From positions 1 to 55,609 of the forward strand of contig WRKP01000012.1 of the NCBI GenBank assembly GCA_009778035.1: a stretch of 55,609 nucleotides of DNA. The letters are read 5' to 3'. Origin of the DNA: Planctomycetaceae bacterium (GTDB lineage: Bacteria; Planctomycetota; Planctomycetia; Pirellulales; Thermoguttaceae). The position numbers were made by a program, and so were the translations under genes. Positions within the stretch are counted from its first letter, which is position 1. Each line of letters begins with the position of its first letter. Below, piece after piece: positions 8,653 through 17,084 of the stretch. Below the pieces are notes generated by a model. That model was not told the origin of the DNA. It searched no databases and saw only the letters and a list, made by a program, of their open reading frames with translations.

Positions 8653-9543
8653 TCACCGTCTCGCGGAGCGGTCGCGAGTCAAATCCCAAGCGATGACCCA
8701 ATCAGAGCCCGTCTTTTGCATCTGAAAATCCCTTTCCAAACTGTTCGCAAACTCCGGCAGATGGGCCGCTCCATAAAATATCGCAATTTTCTTCTTGCCG
8801 TTCGCGAGTTCCCGACGTAAAACATTCAGAGCCGCCTCGTTGCGGTCGGAGATGATTGCGGAACCTTCGCCGCCGATGATCCAGGCAGCATCGTCCAACT
8901 GGTTCATCATTTCTTCGGCCAAGACCCGTTTCAAGGACAATTTCGGGTCGGCCGCAAGGAGCGAACCCAACAGACGGCCCTGCAACCGCATTTCCTCACG
9001 CTGCGCATCCGGCCCGCTTTTCTTGAGCCCCGACAACAACGCCCGATAAAACATCTGCATCATATCGCCACGCTCCGATGCCCGTCGGGCAAACTCCGCC
9101 GGACTCAAGTCGGCATGAATCATGTTTGCCGCGTGGTAATCAATATGATTCAACTGAAAGTCGAGGGCGAGGGCATTGCCCATCCCGGATTGAAAGGATG
9201 AAAGAATGCTTTGCGGTTCACTGCGGTCAGTACCGAGGGAAGGTCGGGTATCTTCGTCGGCAACGAGTTCGTACAGAACGGCATCGTATTGCTTGAAGAT
9301 TTCGTTGAGTTCGGCATAGTATTCCTTGTCGCCGATGTGAATGACGCCGATGAGATGGACTTCGGCATTATTTTTTTCATCGGTGAATTTGGCGATTGCG
9401 GTATCGTACGAGACGGGCGTTCGCTGTCCTTCGGGTTTGGAGATGCGGAGGAAATCCGAAAATGCATGCTCTCCCTTTGCGTGATCTGCAAAGAGAAGGA
9501 CGGAAAACAGACACAGAACAAAAGCGAAGAAGTATTGCTTCAT
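8653..9543 (-). CDS. Secreted TraB/GumN-like putative metalloprotease
   Basis: The start at 9543 gives a good signal peptide (MKQYFFAFVLCLFSVLLFADH). The frame is also open upstream to 9591, but that part lacks signal-peptide character. The mature protein of about 275 residues shows the TraB/GumN/Tiki pattern: LIGVIHIGDKEYY near the N-terminus, YDAVLYELV with the acidic residue, a long helical middle with RNEAALNVL, and the late motif IAIFYGAAHLPEF. Family members are thought to be metal-dependent proteases. Here the protein probably acts in the periplasm. It is divergent from the zinc-ribbon membrane protein gene. Confidence 0.75.
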   Translation of the reverse strand: MKQYFFAFVLCLFSVLLFADHAKGEHAFSDFLRISKPEGQRTPVSYDTAIAKFTDEKNNAEVHLIGVIHIGDKEYYAELNEIFKQYDAVLYELVADEDTRPSLGTDRSEPQSILSSFQSGMGNALALDFQLNHIDYHAANMIHADLSPAEFARRASERGDMMQMFYRALLSGLKKSGPDAQREEMRLQGRLLGSLLAADPKLSLKRVLAEEMMNQLDDAAWIIGGEGSAIISDRNEAALNVLRRELANGKKKIAIFYGAAHLPEFANSLERDFQMQKTGSDWVIAWDLTRDRSARR

Positions 9544-9657
9544 CAAATCGTTGAGGGAAAACGTCAAAAAATGCTCTAGACGCCCCCTCATTATATTGGA
9601 TGGGATGACACATGTACACGGGGTTCCCGAATCGGGCGAAACCTTGGGATAAGCCTA

Positions 9658-9666
9658 TGTTATAAT
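9658..9666 (+). promoter_or_regulatory. Extended -10 promoter directly before a start codon
   Basis: TGTTATAAT is a TGn-TATAAT extended -10 box. The ATG at 9673 lies 6 nt after it, where transcription would be expected to begin, and no Shine-Dalgarno is present. This implies a leaderless mRNA (inference). Confidence 0.5.
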
Positions 9667-9672
9667 GCTCCT

Positions 9673-11265
9673 ATGCGGACAAAAACCTACCTCGCCCTGG
9701 ACGACGGAAATTCGGTCAACATACAGGTTTACCGCACCGAAGAGGCCCTGTTCATTTATCGGCCGTCGAGAGCCGCTGCCGCCTTCAAACAATTCTTGCG
9801 TCCCGCTCTTATCGCTTCTCCTTCCCTTCTCCTTCTTGGTATATTCACGGTATTGATAAATGGGAGCCAACCTGACGACTTTTTTGTCGTTCCGTTCTTT
9901 GTTGCCGCTCCCTTTTTGCTTTTGGGCCTGGCCGTATTGGGCGCATCCGAAAAACGGCTCGTCCGAATCGATGCGACGCACATTATCCTGCAAACTTGGA
10001 TCTTCGGTCGAGGTTCCACTAAAAGGTTCCCCCGGCAAGGCAAATTGGAACTGTCCGAACACAAGCGTTTTCCCGGATTATGGATGTTCAAAGAACAATC
10101 CCCCGGCGTATTCAATCCCGAAGCGTCGTGCCTTTCACTCGGCCCCCATGAAGTCGTTTGGCTGCGGAAAGTGTTCGCGGAGTTTGAGAAAGAGAAGGTA
10201 GGTTGCCGACCGCCGGGCGGCAACGTCGGCGAAGCCGACTGGAAAACGGAACCAACAGAGCATAACGAGTATACAGGTCATAGTGCGGAGTACCGCACGT
10301 TGCCGCCCGGCGGTCGGCAACCTACCGAATCACCCCTCGCAATACGTTCCGTTCTCACAACAAGGGAACACAACGGCAGGCCGTTGGTACGTTTAGAACA
10401 TCCGTCCGAACATAGTACCGACGAACCCGTCGCCGGTCTGTTCGTGCGGTGTCCAATCTGCCATGCCGCACTGCCCCGCGAAAACGTTTGGTTCGAAGAA
10501 GCCGCCGGACAGTGTGCCCGATGTAACTGGCTCTTCCAAATCGGCGACCTACAAGAACGAATGCCGCCCAAACATTGCCGAATCGCATTTCGCGAAGACG
10601 AAACCGGCTTGCATCTGTATCAAAAGCCGAGACATGGCAATCTGTTGACGATTTCTCTTGCGGTACTGACGGTATTTTCGGCGGCATTGCTGTATCTCGC
10701 TTGGCCGCAAGAAAAAGGGGTACTGGTTTTACTCAGTCCAGAATTTTTGCAATTTACGGGCATATACTCGTGTGCAATGGCGATTGCACTTGTCTTGACC
10801 ATTCGGACTTACCACGTTCATCGTTTCATAGATTTTGGGCAGGCGACGGTGCGTTTTCGGACTCGCTGGCTGTTTTGGGAGCGTTGCCGAACGGTTGCCC
10901 GCTTCGATGTTGGAGCGTTTTACAAAAAGGACATTGCGTTTTTCGGCGGCGTGTACATTCCGTACGGCAGGAAGCGGTCGTTTTACGTTTTGACCACATC
11001 GGCAGAGGAGATGTATCTTGTCAGTACGGTAAACCGTTGGCTATGGCGGAATGAGGCAAAGAGCCAAAATGAGGAAGCCCGCCGACCGCCGGGCGGCTAC
11101 ATCGGCGGGCTCGGCGAGCCCGAATGCGTCTGGCAAATGTTCTGTCCGCACTGCGGTCGGCAATTTCTCGGCGAAGAATTGGACTTCGCTCGTCGGGAGT
11201 CGCTCCTCCGCTGCCCAAACTGCCAGCAGGTTTTTACGCTCGAAAATATGAAAACCAATCGCTAA
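9673..11265 (+). CDS. Membrane protein with two zinc ribbons, carrying REP-type inserts
   Basis: The 530-residue protein has four likely membrane segments in two pairs (about residues 45-65, 75-95, 320-340 and 355-375). It has two CxxC...CxxC zinc ribbons (CPICHAAL...CARC near residue 260; CPHCGRQF...CPNC near residue 490). The two halves look like diverged copies of one unit: a pair of helices followed by a pleckstrin-like VRIDATHIILQTW / VRFRTRWLFWERC strand region. Two stretches, CRPPGGNVGEADWK...SAEYRTLPPGGRQPT and RRPPGGYIGGLGEP, are translations of a dispersed REPIN-like element rather than native protein. The function is unknown; a membrane sensor or an envelope protein is possible. 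Confidence 0.8.
   Translation: MRTKTYLALDDGNSVNIQVYRTEEALFIYRPSRAAAAFKQFLRPALIASPSLLLLGIFTVLINGSQPDDFFVVPFFVAAPFLLLGLAVLGASEKRLVRIDATHIILQTWIFGRGSTKRFPRQGKLELSEHKRFPGLWMFKEQSPGVFNPEASCLSLGPHEVVWLRKVFAEFEKEKVGCRPPGGNVGEADWKTEPTEHNEYTGHSAEYRTLPPGGRQPTESPLAIRSVLTTREHNGRPLVRLEHPSEHSTDEPVAGLFVRCPICHAALPRENVWFEEAAGQCARCNWLFQIGDLQERMPPKHCRIAFREDETGLHLYQKPRHGNLLTISLAVLTVFSAALLYLAWPQEKGVLVLLSPEFLQFTGIYSCAMAIALVLTIRTYHVHRFIDFGQATVRFRTRWLFWERCRTVARFDVGAFYKKDIAFFGGVYIPYGRKRSFYVLTTSAEEMYLVSTVNRWLWRNEAKSQNEEARRPPGGYIGGLGEPECVWQMFCPHCGRQFLGEELDFARRESLLRCPNCQQVFTLENMKTNR
10197..10326. repeat. REPIN-like 130-bp element inside a coding sequence
   Basis: The two ends are perfect 30-bp inverted repeats (beginning GGTAGGTTGCCGACCGCC and ending in its complement). 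A smaller palindrome, GTGCGGAGTACCGCAC, lies between them. The tandem copies at 49.5-49.8 kb share the arms and the inner palindrome. The reading frame of the host gene stays open through it. Confidence 0.9.
11079..11121. repeat. Half copy of the REPIN-like element in the same gene
   Basis: GCCGACCGCCGGGCGGC followed by a variant of CATCGGCGGGC matches one arm of the element at 10.2 and 49.5 kb. The partner arm is missing. It is translated as RPPGGYIG. Confidence 0.7.
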
Positions 11266-11361
11266 CAGGAAAAACGCGGATGCCGAACCGCTCTTGACCC
11301 CCGTCGGGAAAATTCCTATCATGCCCGACCGTGTCTCTACATTGGGCCCTTGAAAATAGAT

Positions 11362-13179
11362 ATGAAACACGCATTCAGCACGACCCTCTCCCTTCTCCTG
11401 CTTGCTTCCTTCGCCTTCGGACAAAATGCTACGCCAACCATCCGCGTCGAATTGGCCGATACCATCGCCGAAGTGAACGGCGAACGAATCACCCGAAACG
11501 CGCTCGCAAACGAATCGCTTCACCTGCATGGAGCCAACGAACTGCAAAACATTATCAGCAGAACTCTCATCCTGCGTGAATGCGAACGACAACGAATTAC
11601 CATAACTGCCGAAGAAATCAACGAAGAAATCCTCCGCCGTGCGCAAACATTCAAATTGACCAGCGAGGAGTTTCTGAAAACATTTGAAGACCGACTCGGG
11701 ATTTCGCCGGAACAACATCGGCAAGACATCATTTTAGTCAATTTAGCCCTTGCCCGACTGGCAGGTCCACGCCTTTCAATCAGCGAGGAGGAACTGCAAG
11801 TCGAATACGAAAAAAACTTCGGAGCCGCCGTTCAAGTCCGAAAAATCGTGCTCGGTTCCAAAGCCGACGCCGAGGCGGTACTTGCCGAAGTCAAGCAGCA
11901 TCCAGAAACATTCGCATCCATTGCGAAAAACCGATCAATTGATCCCGTCAGTCAATCCTTCGGCGGAATGTTGCACCCGATTCGTCGGCATACGTATAAT
12001 CCTGTGGTCGAGCAGATGCTGTTCGCGTTGCAGCCGGGCGATATTTCGCAGATTGTTGAATTCCCCCCGGGGTGTTTCTCGATTTATCGCTGCGAAGGAC
12101 ATCTGCAACCGCACGATGTTGATTATGCGGCCGTCAAACGGCAATTATTCTATCAAATTTGGGATGCCAAGTTGCCGCAAGTTTCCAACGAAATTTTGCT
12201 GGAATTACAACGGCAAACGCAAGTCCAAGTTGTATTCGGCAATCCCGCTTTGCAGGGGCAATTCCCCGGCGTCGCTGCCGTTTTGACCGGTCCCGGTCAA
12301 AATGCACCCAACAACCCCAATGTTCAATATATTTCGATGGCGGAGTTGGCCGAGGCTTGCATCCGCAAACACGGACAGGGCGTCTTGAACGATATGATCA
12401 GCCGATTGATCGTCGAACAGGCTTGCCGTCGGGAAGGCATTGTGATTACCGACCAGGATATTGACCGGGAAATCCACGAGATGGCATTCAAATACTTGCC
12501 GCTCTTACCGGATGGTTCTGCGAATGTCGATCTTTGGCTTCGCAGGGCGACGGAAGAAAGCGATTTGTCGCTCCCGATGTACCGTAAAAATGTCGTCGCG
12601 CCGGTCTTATCGCTCAAACGGCTCACTCGCCAGCATGTCAATGTTACGGAAGACGATATACAGCGGTCATTTGAGGCGAATTACGGCCAGCGGATCCAGT
12701 GTTTGGCGATATTTTTTAATGCGACCGACCAACGTCGTGCGATGGAAGTTTGGCAGATGGCGAATCGGCATCGGACGGAAGAGGCATTCGCGGATTTGGC
12801 GGAACGGTATTCGTTTGATCCTTCGAGTCGTCAGGGCAAAGGGGTGATCCCGCCGATTGCTCGGCACACGGGCCATCCCGAATTGGAGGCGGCGGCGTTT
12901 TCGTTGCAACCGGGCGAATTATCGCAGATTATTCAGATTGATGATAGTTTTGTGATTTTGTTTTGTGTTAGGCATATAGAGTCGTTGCCGGTACAGATTG
13001 AGGATGTGCGTGGCGATTTGATTGCGGACATATTTGAGAAAAAGCAGCAGCACATCATTTCGTTGTATTTTGAGCGATTGTTTGAGCAGTCGGTTTGGGC
13101 GAACCACCTGACCGGCGAGTCCGGGGACCCCATGGCCGAAAGGGCTCTCCAAGGTTCGGAAACACCATTGTTACGGTAA
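11362..13179 (+). CDS. Secreted double-parvulin peptidyl-prolyl isomerase (SurA/PpiC type)
   Basis: The ATG at 11362 gives a typical signal peptide (MKHAFSTTLSLLLLASFAFG). The 605-residue protein is built of two similar halves. Each half has a SurA-N-like helical region (AEVNGERITRNAL...; EACIRKHGQGVLNDMISRLI...) followed by a parvulin domain (about residues 150-250 and 440-545). The parvulin motifs are FASIAKNRSIDP...GGML...LQPGDISQIVE and FADLAERYSFDPSSRQGKGVIPP...LQPGELSQII. Such periplasmic foldases help outer-membrane or secreted proteins fold. Catalytic activity of each domain is uncertain because the usual His residues are not all obvious. The neighbours are also envelope proteins. Confidence 0.85.
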   Translation: MKHAFSTTLSLLLLASFAFGQNATPTIRVELADTIAEVNGERITRNALANESLHLHGANELQNIISRTLILRECERQRITITAEEINEEILRRAQTFKLTSEEFLKTFEDRLGISPEQHRQDIILVNLALARLAGPRLSISEEELQVEYEKNFGAAVQVRKIVLGSKADAEAVLAEVKQHPETFASIAKNRSIDPVSQSFGGMLHPIRRHTYNPVVEQMLFALQPGDISQIVEFPPGCFSIYRCEGHLQPHDVDYAAVKRQLFYQIWDAKLPQVSNEILLELQRQTQVQVVFGNPALQGQFPGVAAVLTGPGQNAPNNPNVQYISMAELAEACIRKHGQGVLNDMISRLIVEQACRREGIVITDQDIDREIHEMAFKYLPLLPDGSANVDLWLRRATEESDLSLPMYRKNVVAPVLSLKRLTRQHVNVTEDDIQRSFEANYGQRIQCLAIFFNATDQRRAMEVWQMANRHRTEEAFADLAERYSFDPSSRQGKGVIPPIARHTGHPELEAAAFSLQPGELSQIIQIDDSFVILFCVRHIESLPVQIEDVRGDLIADIFEKKQQHIISLYFERLFEQSVWANHLTGESGDPMAERALQGSETPLLR

Positions 13180-13217
13180 ACCGGCATTGTGCAGAAGCGG
13201 GAGAGCAGCCTTCAACC

Positions 13218-13700
13218 TCATCCGGGACTGCGGATTTTCAGTTCGCCGCCTTCATAGATGTATTCTTGGTTAGGCCGAAGCGGCGGTAATTGGATATTGT
13301 TGGCTCGGATAATCCGCTCCATAAACTCATCATGGTTGGCCGGAGCCCTGCCGTGTTCGCCGCGAAACAGTTGCATTGCATGGTCGATTTGCTGCAAGAC
13401 AAGCCTGTCCCGCGTTGAAATTAGCGTTCGGACGGGAACGGTGATGATTGCCGCCGGATTGTTTGTCGGCGTTGCCGTACGTTGGGCTCTTTCTCGCAAT
13501 TCCGTTTCCGCACGAACTGTTATGGTGCGGTCTTCGGCAACCTCATTTTGGCCCGGTTCGGCAATCGGTTCTTCGACGTGTGCGACGGGCGGAGCGTCTT
13601 GGTTTACGGGGGCTTGATTGATGGGCTGTGCCAAATCGCATCCGCTGGCGATGAGCACGCAGATCAGCAGGGGCGAGAGCGAAAGGGTGATGTTTTTCAT
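13218..13700 (-). CDS. Small lipoprotein of unknown function
   Basis: The signal sequence ends in the lipobox IASGC (Cys about residue 21). A Pro/Glu/Gln-rich linker (residues 25-90) is followed by a short folded domain with RDRLVLQQIDHAMQLFRGEHGRAPANHDEFMERII. That pattern resembles the C-terminal pseudopilin-like 'H..A...Y...G..P.....F' segments of secreted planctomycete proteins. It is convergent with the parvulin gene. No partner suggests a specific role. Confidence 0.75.
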   Translation of the reverse strand: MKNITLSLSPLLICVLIASGCDLAQPINQAPVNQDAPPVAHVEEPIAEPGQNEVAEDRTITVRAETELRERAQRTATPTNNPAAIITVPVRTLISTRDRLVLQQIDHAMQLFRGEHGRAPANHDEFMERIIRANNIQLPPLRPNQEYIYEGGELKIRSPG

Positions 13701-13816
13701 TGCAGGCAGGATGGGAACGCGAACATTTTACAGTCCCTACATTATAGGTTGCCGTAAGAAAAATGCAATTACGGTGTTGTTAGAGCGGATTCCGCAAACG
13801 TTCGGACGCCCTTCCG

Positions 13817-13963
13817 TCATCCCGGCGCAAGCCGGGAACCAGGGAAACGGTATACACGCCGCGCGTCTGGATTCCGGCTTTCGCCGGAATGACAAAAAGT
13901 ATGCCGGAATGACAAAAAGTATGCCGGAATGTCAAAAGGTACGCCGGAATGACGAAAATAAGT
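13817..13963. repeat. Dispersed palindromic repeat, copy R2, with a 20-bp tandem tail
   Basis: The core has the arms cccggcgcaagccggg and ccggctttcgccgg. From about 13883 the tail gccggaatgacaaaaagtat is repeated almost exactly every 20 bp four times. It fills most of the 293-bp gap between the lipoprotein and DoxX genes; I see nothing else there. Confidence 0.85.
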
Positions 13964-13993
13964 CCAATCTAATGAGAGAAGGGCTCTAACACC

Positions 13994-15154
13994 CTATCCG
14001 CACTCGCCAGCACGCACCCGCGGACAGAACAGTCCCATAATCTGCTTTCCGCCGTAGTTCCACAGGAAATAATCAAGTCCCGCCCAGCGTCCCGAGGGAA
14101 TCGCCGCAAGTACCAACAGAGCAAGCAATTCGACCGTATCCTTGCTGACAAACATAAAGTTCCCAATGATCGAAGGGATTTCAGGATACACGCCCGGCAC
14201 CGGATAAGTCGTCAATACGACATTCACCAAAAATGCCACTCCGCCAAGAGCCGCCAATCGTGTGCAGAACCCAATCATCAGGCAAAGCCCTATCGCAGTC
14301 AAAGCGAACGTTACGGCCCAATTCTTTACATGCATTCTGCCGAGGATGTCGGCATCGACAATCGGAAGCGTCATTGCAGGAACATCCATCTGCACGAAGG
14401 GATTTGCAGGGAAAAGTTCCCTTTCTGGAGCGGTAACGATTTGCCCTCTTCGGCCTGCAAGTTCTGGATCCGCAACGCGTCCCAAATCGGACTGAAGTCC
14501 ATCGCCCATTGCGGTCAGCATGCGTATCAAAGTACTGGCCTCGTACCGCAATCCCATCATCTGCCGCCAACGGCGTTCCTGTTCAAAGGAAGTATTGTTG
14601 CGGATCGTTCGTCGGGTTTCCAAAAATCGGTCCCGGCTGGCCCTGAATGCCAGGACTTCCAATTCCAGGTCGGCGGCATCCAAACGCATTGCGTTGAGAT
14701 AACGGAAAAATATCGTTCTCGCCTCGACCAAGTCGATTCCCTCATTGTCGGACGGCAAATTCGCCTCTTGCCATTCCGCAAAACCTGCCGTACTGAGGGT
14801 GATAAACTCTTCCGCGTCGGCTTCGTGCCTGATGAGCGGCGAGTAAGTCAGCAGATATTGTTTGAAATAGTCTTTCCATGCATTTTCATATTGGAGGAAT
14901 GTCTTGGCGTCTCTGCCGTTTTCATCTTGAATATCGGCAAGTTCGAGGCGATTGACGCCGTCGAGGTCGGGAAGCATCCAGTAATACATTTCGGCGGTGG
15001 GGCCTTTGGCAAAGGCCAGGAATCCTTCGGCGGAAAAGTTTGAGGCGGGATCGAATTTGCTGACGCCTTCATAGAAGAAGTGCCAGCCGATGCCGATGCG
15101 GAGCAGGACGATCAGGACGATAGCATAACATGCAAGGGAATACTTGGTCTTCAC
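13994..15154 (-). CDS. DoxX-family membrane protein with a large insert
   Basis: The N-terminal membrane helix LIVLLRIGIGWHFFYEGVSKF is the DoxX signature. Three more helices lie near the C-terminus (ALTAIGLCLMIGFCTRLAALGGVAF; a segment around ELLALLVLAAIP). Between helix 1 and the rest sits a hydrophilic insert of about 240 residues (YYWMLPDLDGVNRL..., many Arg/Glu helices), probably on the periplasmic side. This is far longer than usual for the family (about 130-150 residues in total), but long DoxX proteins occur in planctomycetes. Function is unproven; the family is linked to membrane redox and sulfur metabolism. Confidence 0.8.
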   Translation of the reverse strand: MKTKYSLACYAIVLIVLLRIGIGWHFFYEGVSKFDPASNFSAEGFLAFAKGPTAEMYYWMLPDLDGVNRLELADIQDENGRDAKTFLQYENAWKDYFKQYLLTYSPLIRHEADAEEFITLSTAGFAEWQEANLPSDNEGIDLVEARTIFFRYLNAMRLDAADLELEVLAFRASRDRFLETRRTIRNNTSFEQERRWRQMMGLRYEASTLIRMLTAMGDGLQSDLGRVADPELAGRRGQIVTAPERELFPANPFVQMDVPAMTLPIVDADILGRMHVKNWAVTFALTAIGLCLMIGFCTRLAALGGVAFLVNVVLTTYPVPGVYPEIPSIIGNFMFVSKDTVELLALLVLAAIPSGRWAGLDYFLWNYGGKQIMGLFCPRVRAGECG

Positions 15155-15280
15155 GGTTTTTAGGACGGGCTAACGGAAGTTTGGTAAGGAAAGCGTCATT
15201 GTACTCTTTTTCCGTGCAACAATAAAGCGGGGGGACGTGAGCCCCTCGCAAACGCCCCTCTCGCTATGTTTCCCCGCTTT

Positions 15281-15289
15281 TGATATAAT
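15281..15289 (+). promoter_or_regulatory. Extended -10 promoter
   Basis: TGATATAAT fits TGn-TATAAT exactly. It lies 34 bp before the start codon at 15324, giving a leader of roughly 28 nt. No clear -35 box is present. Confidence 0.55.
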
Positions 15290-15323
15290 CACACCGGATT
15301 CCTCGCTCCCGTACGGCCTCGCT

Positions 15324-15761
15324 ATGTCTCGGTTTAATGCCCCCGTGTTGATTGCGGTTTTCGCGTCCCTTCCTCTGCTTGCCCTGATTTTTGTACAAGG
15401 ACAAAGGCCGGATTCGCCCGCACAGTCGAATCAAGAAATCAGGCCCATCGCGGTACTGTCGGCCGCGCAACTTACCCGTACACAGCGGTTTCGAGAAGGA
15501 ACATCGTTCCGCAATTTGCACGTTTTTTTCCGGCAAATCGGCGATCGGACGGCGATGTACACCGTCGAGGATAATCGGCGATTTTTGTGCCTTGAAAATT
15601 TGACGCTAGACCGTATTTTGACGACCATTGAAGAGAAACCGGAGCGGCAAATTTGGAAAATTGATGGGGAATTTACCGAATTTCGCGATGAGAATTATGT
15701 TCTTATTCGCCGTGCCATCTTTTCGCAGACTCCCATTACGCAAGGGCTGCCGGAACTGTAG
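15324..15761 (+). CDS. Signal-anchored hypothetical protein
   Basis: The start at 15324 gives an N-terminal hydrophobic segment (VLIAVFASLPLLALIFV) directly after the promoter; the open frame begins earlier at 15237. The remaining roughly 120 residues carry two short beta-rich halves (FRNLHVFFRQIGDRTAMYTVEDNRRF; IWKIDGEFTEFRDENYVLIRR). I recognise no family. It is probably a periplasmic protein held by an uncleaved signal anchor. It is followed 27 bp later by another membrane-anchored unknown, so the two may form an operon. Confidence 0.7.
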   Translation: MSRFNAPVLIAVFASLPLLALIFVQGQRPDSPAQSNQEIRPIAVLSAAQLTRTQRFREGTSFRNLHVFFRQIGDRTAMYTVEDNRRFLCLENLTLDRILTTIEEKPERQIWKIDGEFTEFRDENYVLIRRAIFSQTPITQGLPEL

Positions 15762-15788
15762 GTAAGCGTTTGTCACAAATTAAGAAAG

Positions 15789-17036
15789 ATGAATAAACTC
15801 CGAAAAGCCTTCAAAATGTTAGGGAGTACCTGCAATTTAGCGGCCAGTGTTCGCCTTCTGCTGCCATTTTTACTCGCGGTATTGTTTTGCAACTGCACAG
15901 GAGAGTCCTTGAATGCGAGTCAGGTTGAACAGAACGAAAATGCGGTGGACTGCATTTTTCCGCCTAATGACCACGATTTATTTGTACTCTTTTCAAAGCC
16001 GGAAAATGCGGGCAGAACAGGAGAATTGTTTGTCGGCGTGGTCAATGAACAAAATCCAATGATTTCGAAAGAATCCCTCTTGAGATTGGTTGAAGCAAGG
16101 CAACATTCCATTAGTGATTTCCGAACCAAATATACCGTCTTTGAGGAAGAGTTTGGAGACGGTTCGAATTTTGGTGTAAGTAGAAAAACTTCCTACGAAT
16201 ATGCAGGCTCGGGAAATAAAATATATTTTGCCTATGAATATCCTGATGGAGACGACAACAGAGAGTCTGCTGGAATCAGGTCGTATGATGGAGAGCGGAT
16301 TATTTCGCTCTTCACTTATCACGACGGGAATCTGCATGCTGGCATACAGGAACCAGATACTGGTGTTCTAATGGGCTTTTTTCGCGTCAGTATGCCATTA
16401 TCGCTGGCAAAGTTGTTCGACACTCGTTTGTGTGGTTTTTCTGGTGTTGAAGGTAATCTGATGTTGTTTTTGCAGAGTGATCGATTGTATGGCATATTTG
16501 AAAAAAAGGAAATGGTTGATGGACGTGAATGTATCGTAGTTGCGGATTTGATGTCACGTTTTTACCTTGACCCGCAAAGAGATTTTTCGGTAGTACAATC
16601 GGAGGGGTATCGTTTGGAACTTTCCGATACGGGCCATATCGTTGGACGTTGGTTAGGATCTCGCTCAAAACTCTTCGATATTCGAGATCAAGGCAATGGT
16701 GTATGGATACCTTATAGAGCAATTATGGAGAGTTTTGATAGTTCGGGGAACATAACCAGTCGATCCATTGTTGATGTGTCTTTTGTAGAAATCAATAAAG
16801 GGCTTGATGACGACTTTTTTACGGGTTTCATACCCGATGACACACCAGTTGCCGATGCGACAACTGGCCTGGCTTATCTTTATGGAGAGCGTCTAGGCTT
16901 TCTCCAAGAGGTCGTCAAAAGCAATCGTGCTTGGTTTCTCCAATACATCAGCCTGACGGTGGGCTGCATATTGATCCTCCTCGTTGTGATAGTCAAATAC
17001 ATAAAGTATTTTAAGCGAAAGCGAGCAGGTTTGTGA
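15789..17036 (+). CDS. Hypothetical secreted protein with a C-terminal membrane anchor
   Basis: Of 415 residues, about 17-37 form a signal sequence or lipoprotein-like leader (LLPFLLAVLFCNC). The long extracytoplasmic region reads as mixed alpha/beta with many aromatics (FRTKYTVFEEEFGDGSNFG, IYFAYEYPDGDDN, GIRSYDGERIISLFTY). That pattern resembles the outer-membrane lipoprotein-sorting (LolA-like) proteins of planctomycetes, but I would not name a family. A helix near the C-terminus (LTVGCILILLVVIVKYIKYF), followed by KRKR, anchors it with a short positive tail inside. It is convergent with the DUF4185-like gene. Confidence 0.75.
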   Translation: MNKLRKAFKMLGSTCNLAASVRLLLPFLLAVLFCNCTGESLNASQVEQNENAVDCIFPPNDHDLFVLFSKPENAGRTGELFVGVVNEQNPMISKESLLRLVEARQHSISDFRTKYTVFEEEFGDGSNFGVSRKTSYEYAGSGNKIYFAYEYPDGDDNRESAGIRSYDGERIISLFTYHDGNLHAGIQEPDTGVLMGFFRVSMPLSLAKLFDTRLCGFSGVEGNLMLFLQSDRLYGIFEKKEMVDGRECIVVADLMSRFYLDPQRDFSVVQSEGYRLELSDTGHIVGRWLGSRSKLFDIRDQGNGVWIPYRAIMESFDSSGNITSRSIVDVSFVEINKGLDDDFFTGFIPDDTPVADATTGLAYLYGERLGFLQEVVKSNRAWFLQYISLTVGCILILLVVIVKYIKYFKRKRAGL

Positions 17037-17066
17037 GTCCCAGCCCGGCGCACGCCGAAATCCAGA

Positions 17067-17084
17067 AGAACGGTGTGCCGTTCT
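17067..17084. terminator. Short hairpin between convergent genes
   Basis: AGAACGG-TGTG-CCGTTCT is a perfect 7-bp stem with a 4-nt loop, touching the stop of the minus-strand gene. The bases just left of it (cggcgcacgccg) look like a worn copy of the dispersed palindromic repeat. Confidence 0.4.

Noticed and set aside
13817-13963. CRISPR array
   Set aside because: The 20-bp units are contiguous with no spacers; they extend a dispersed palindromic repeat.
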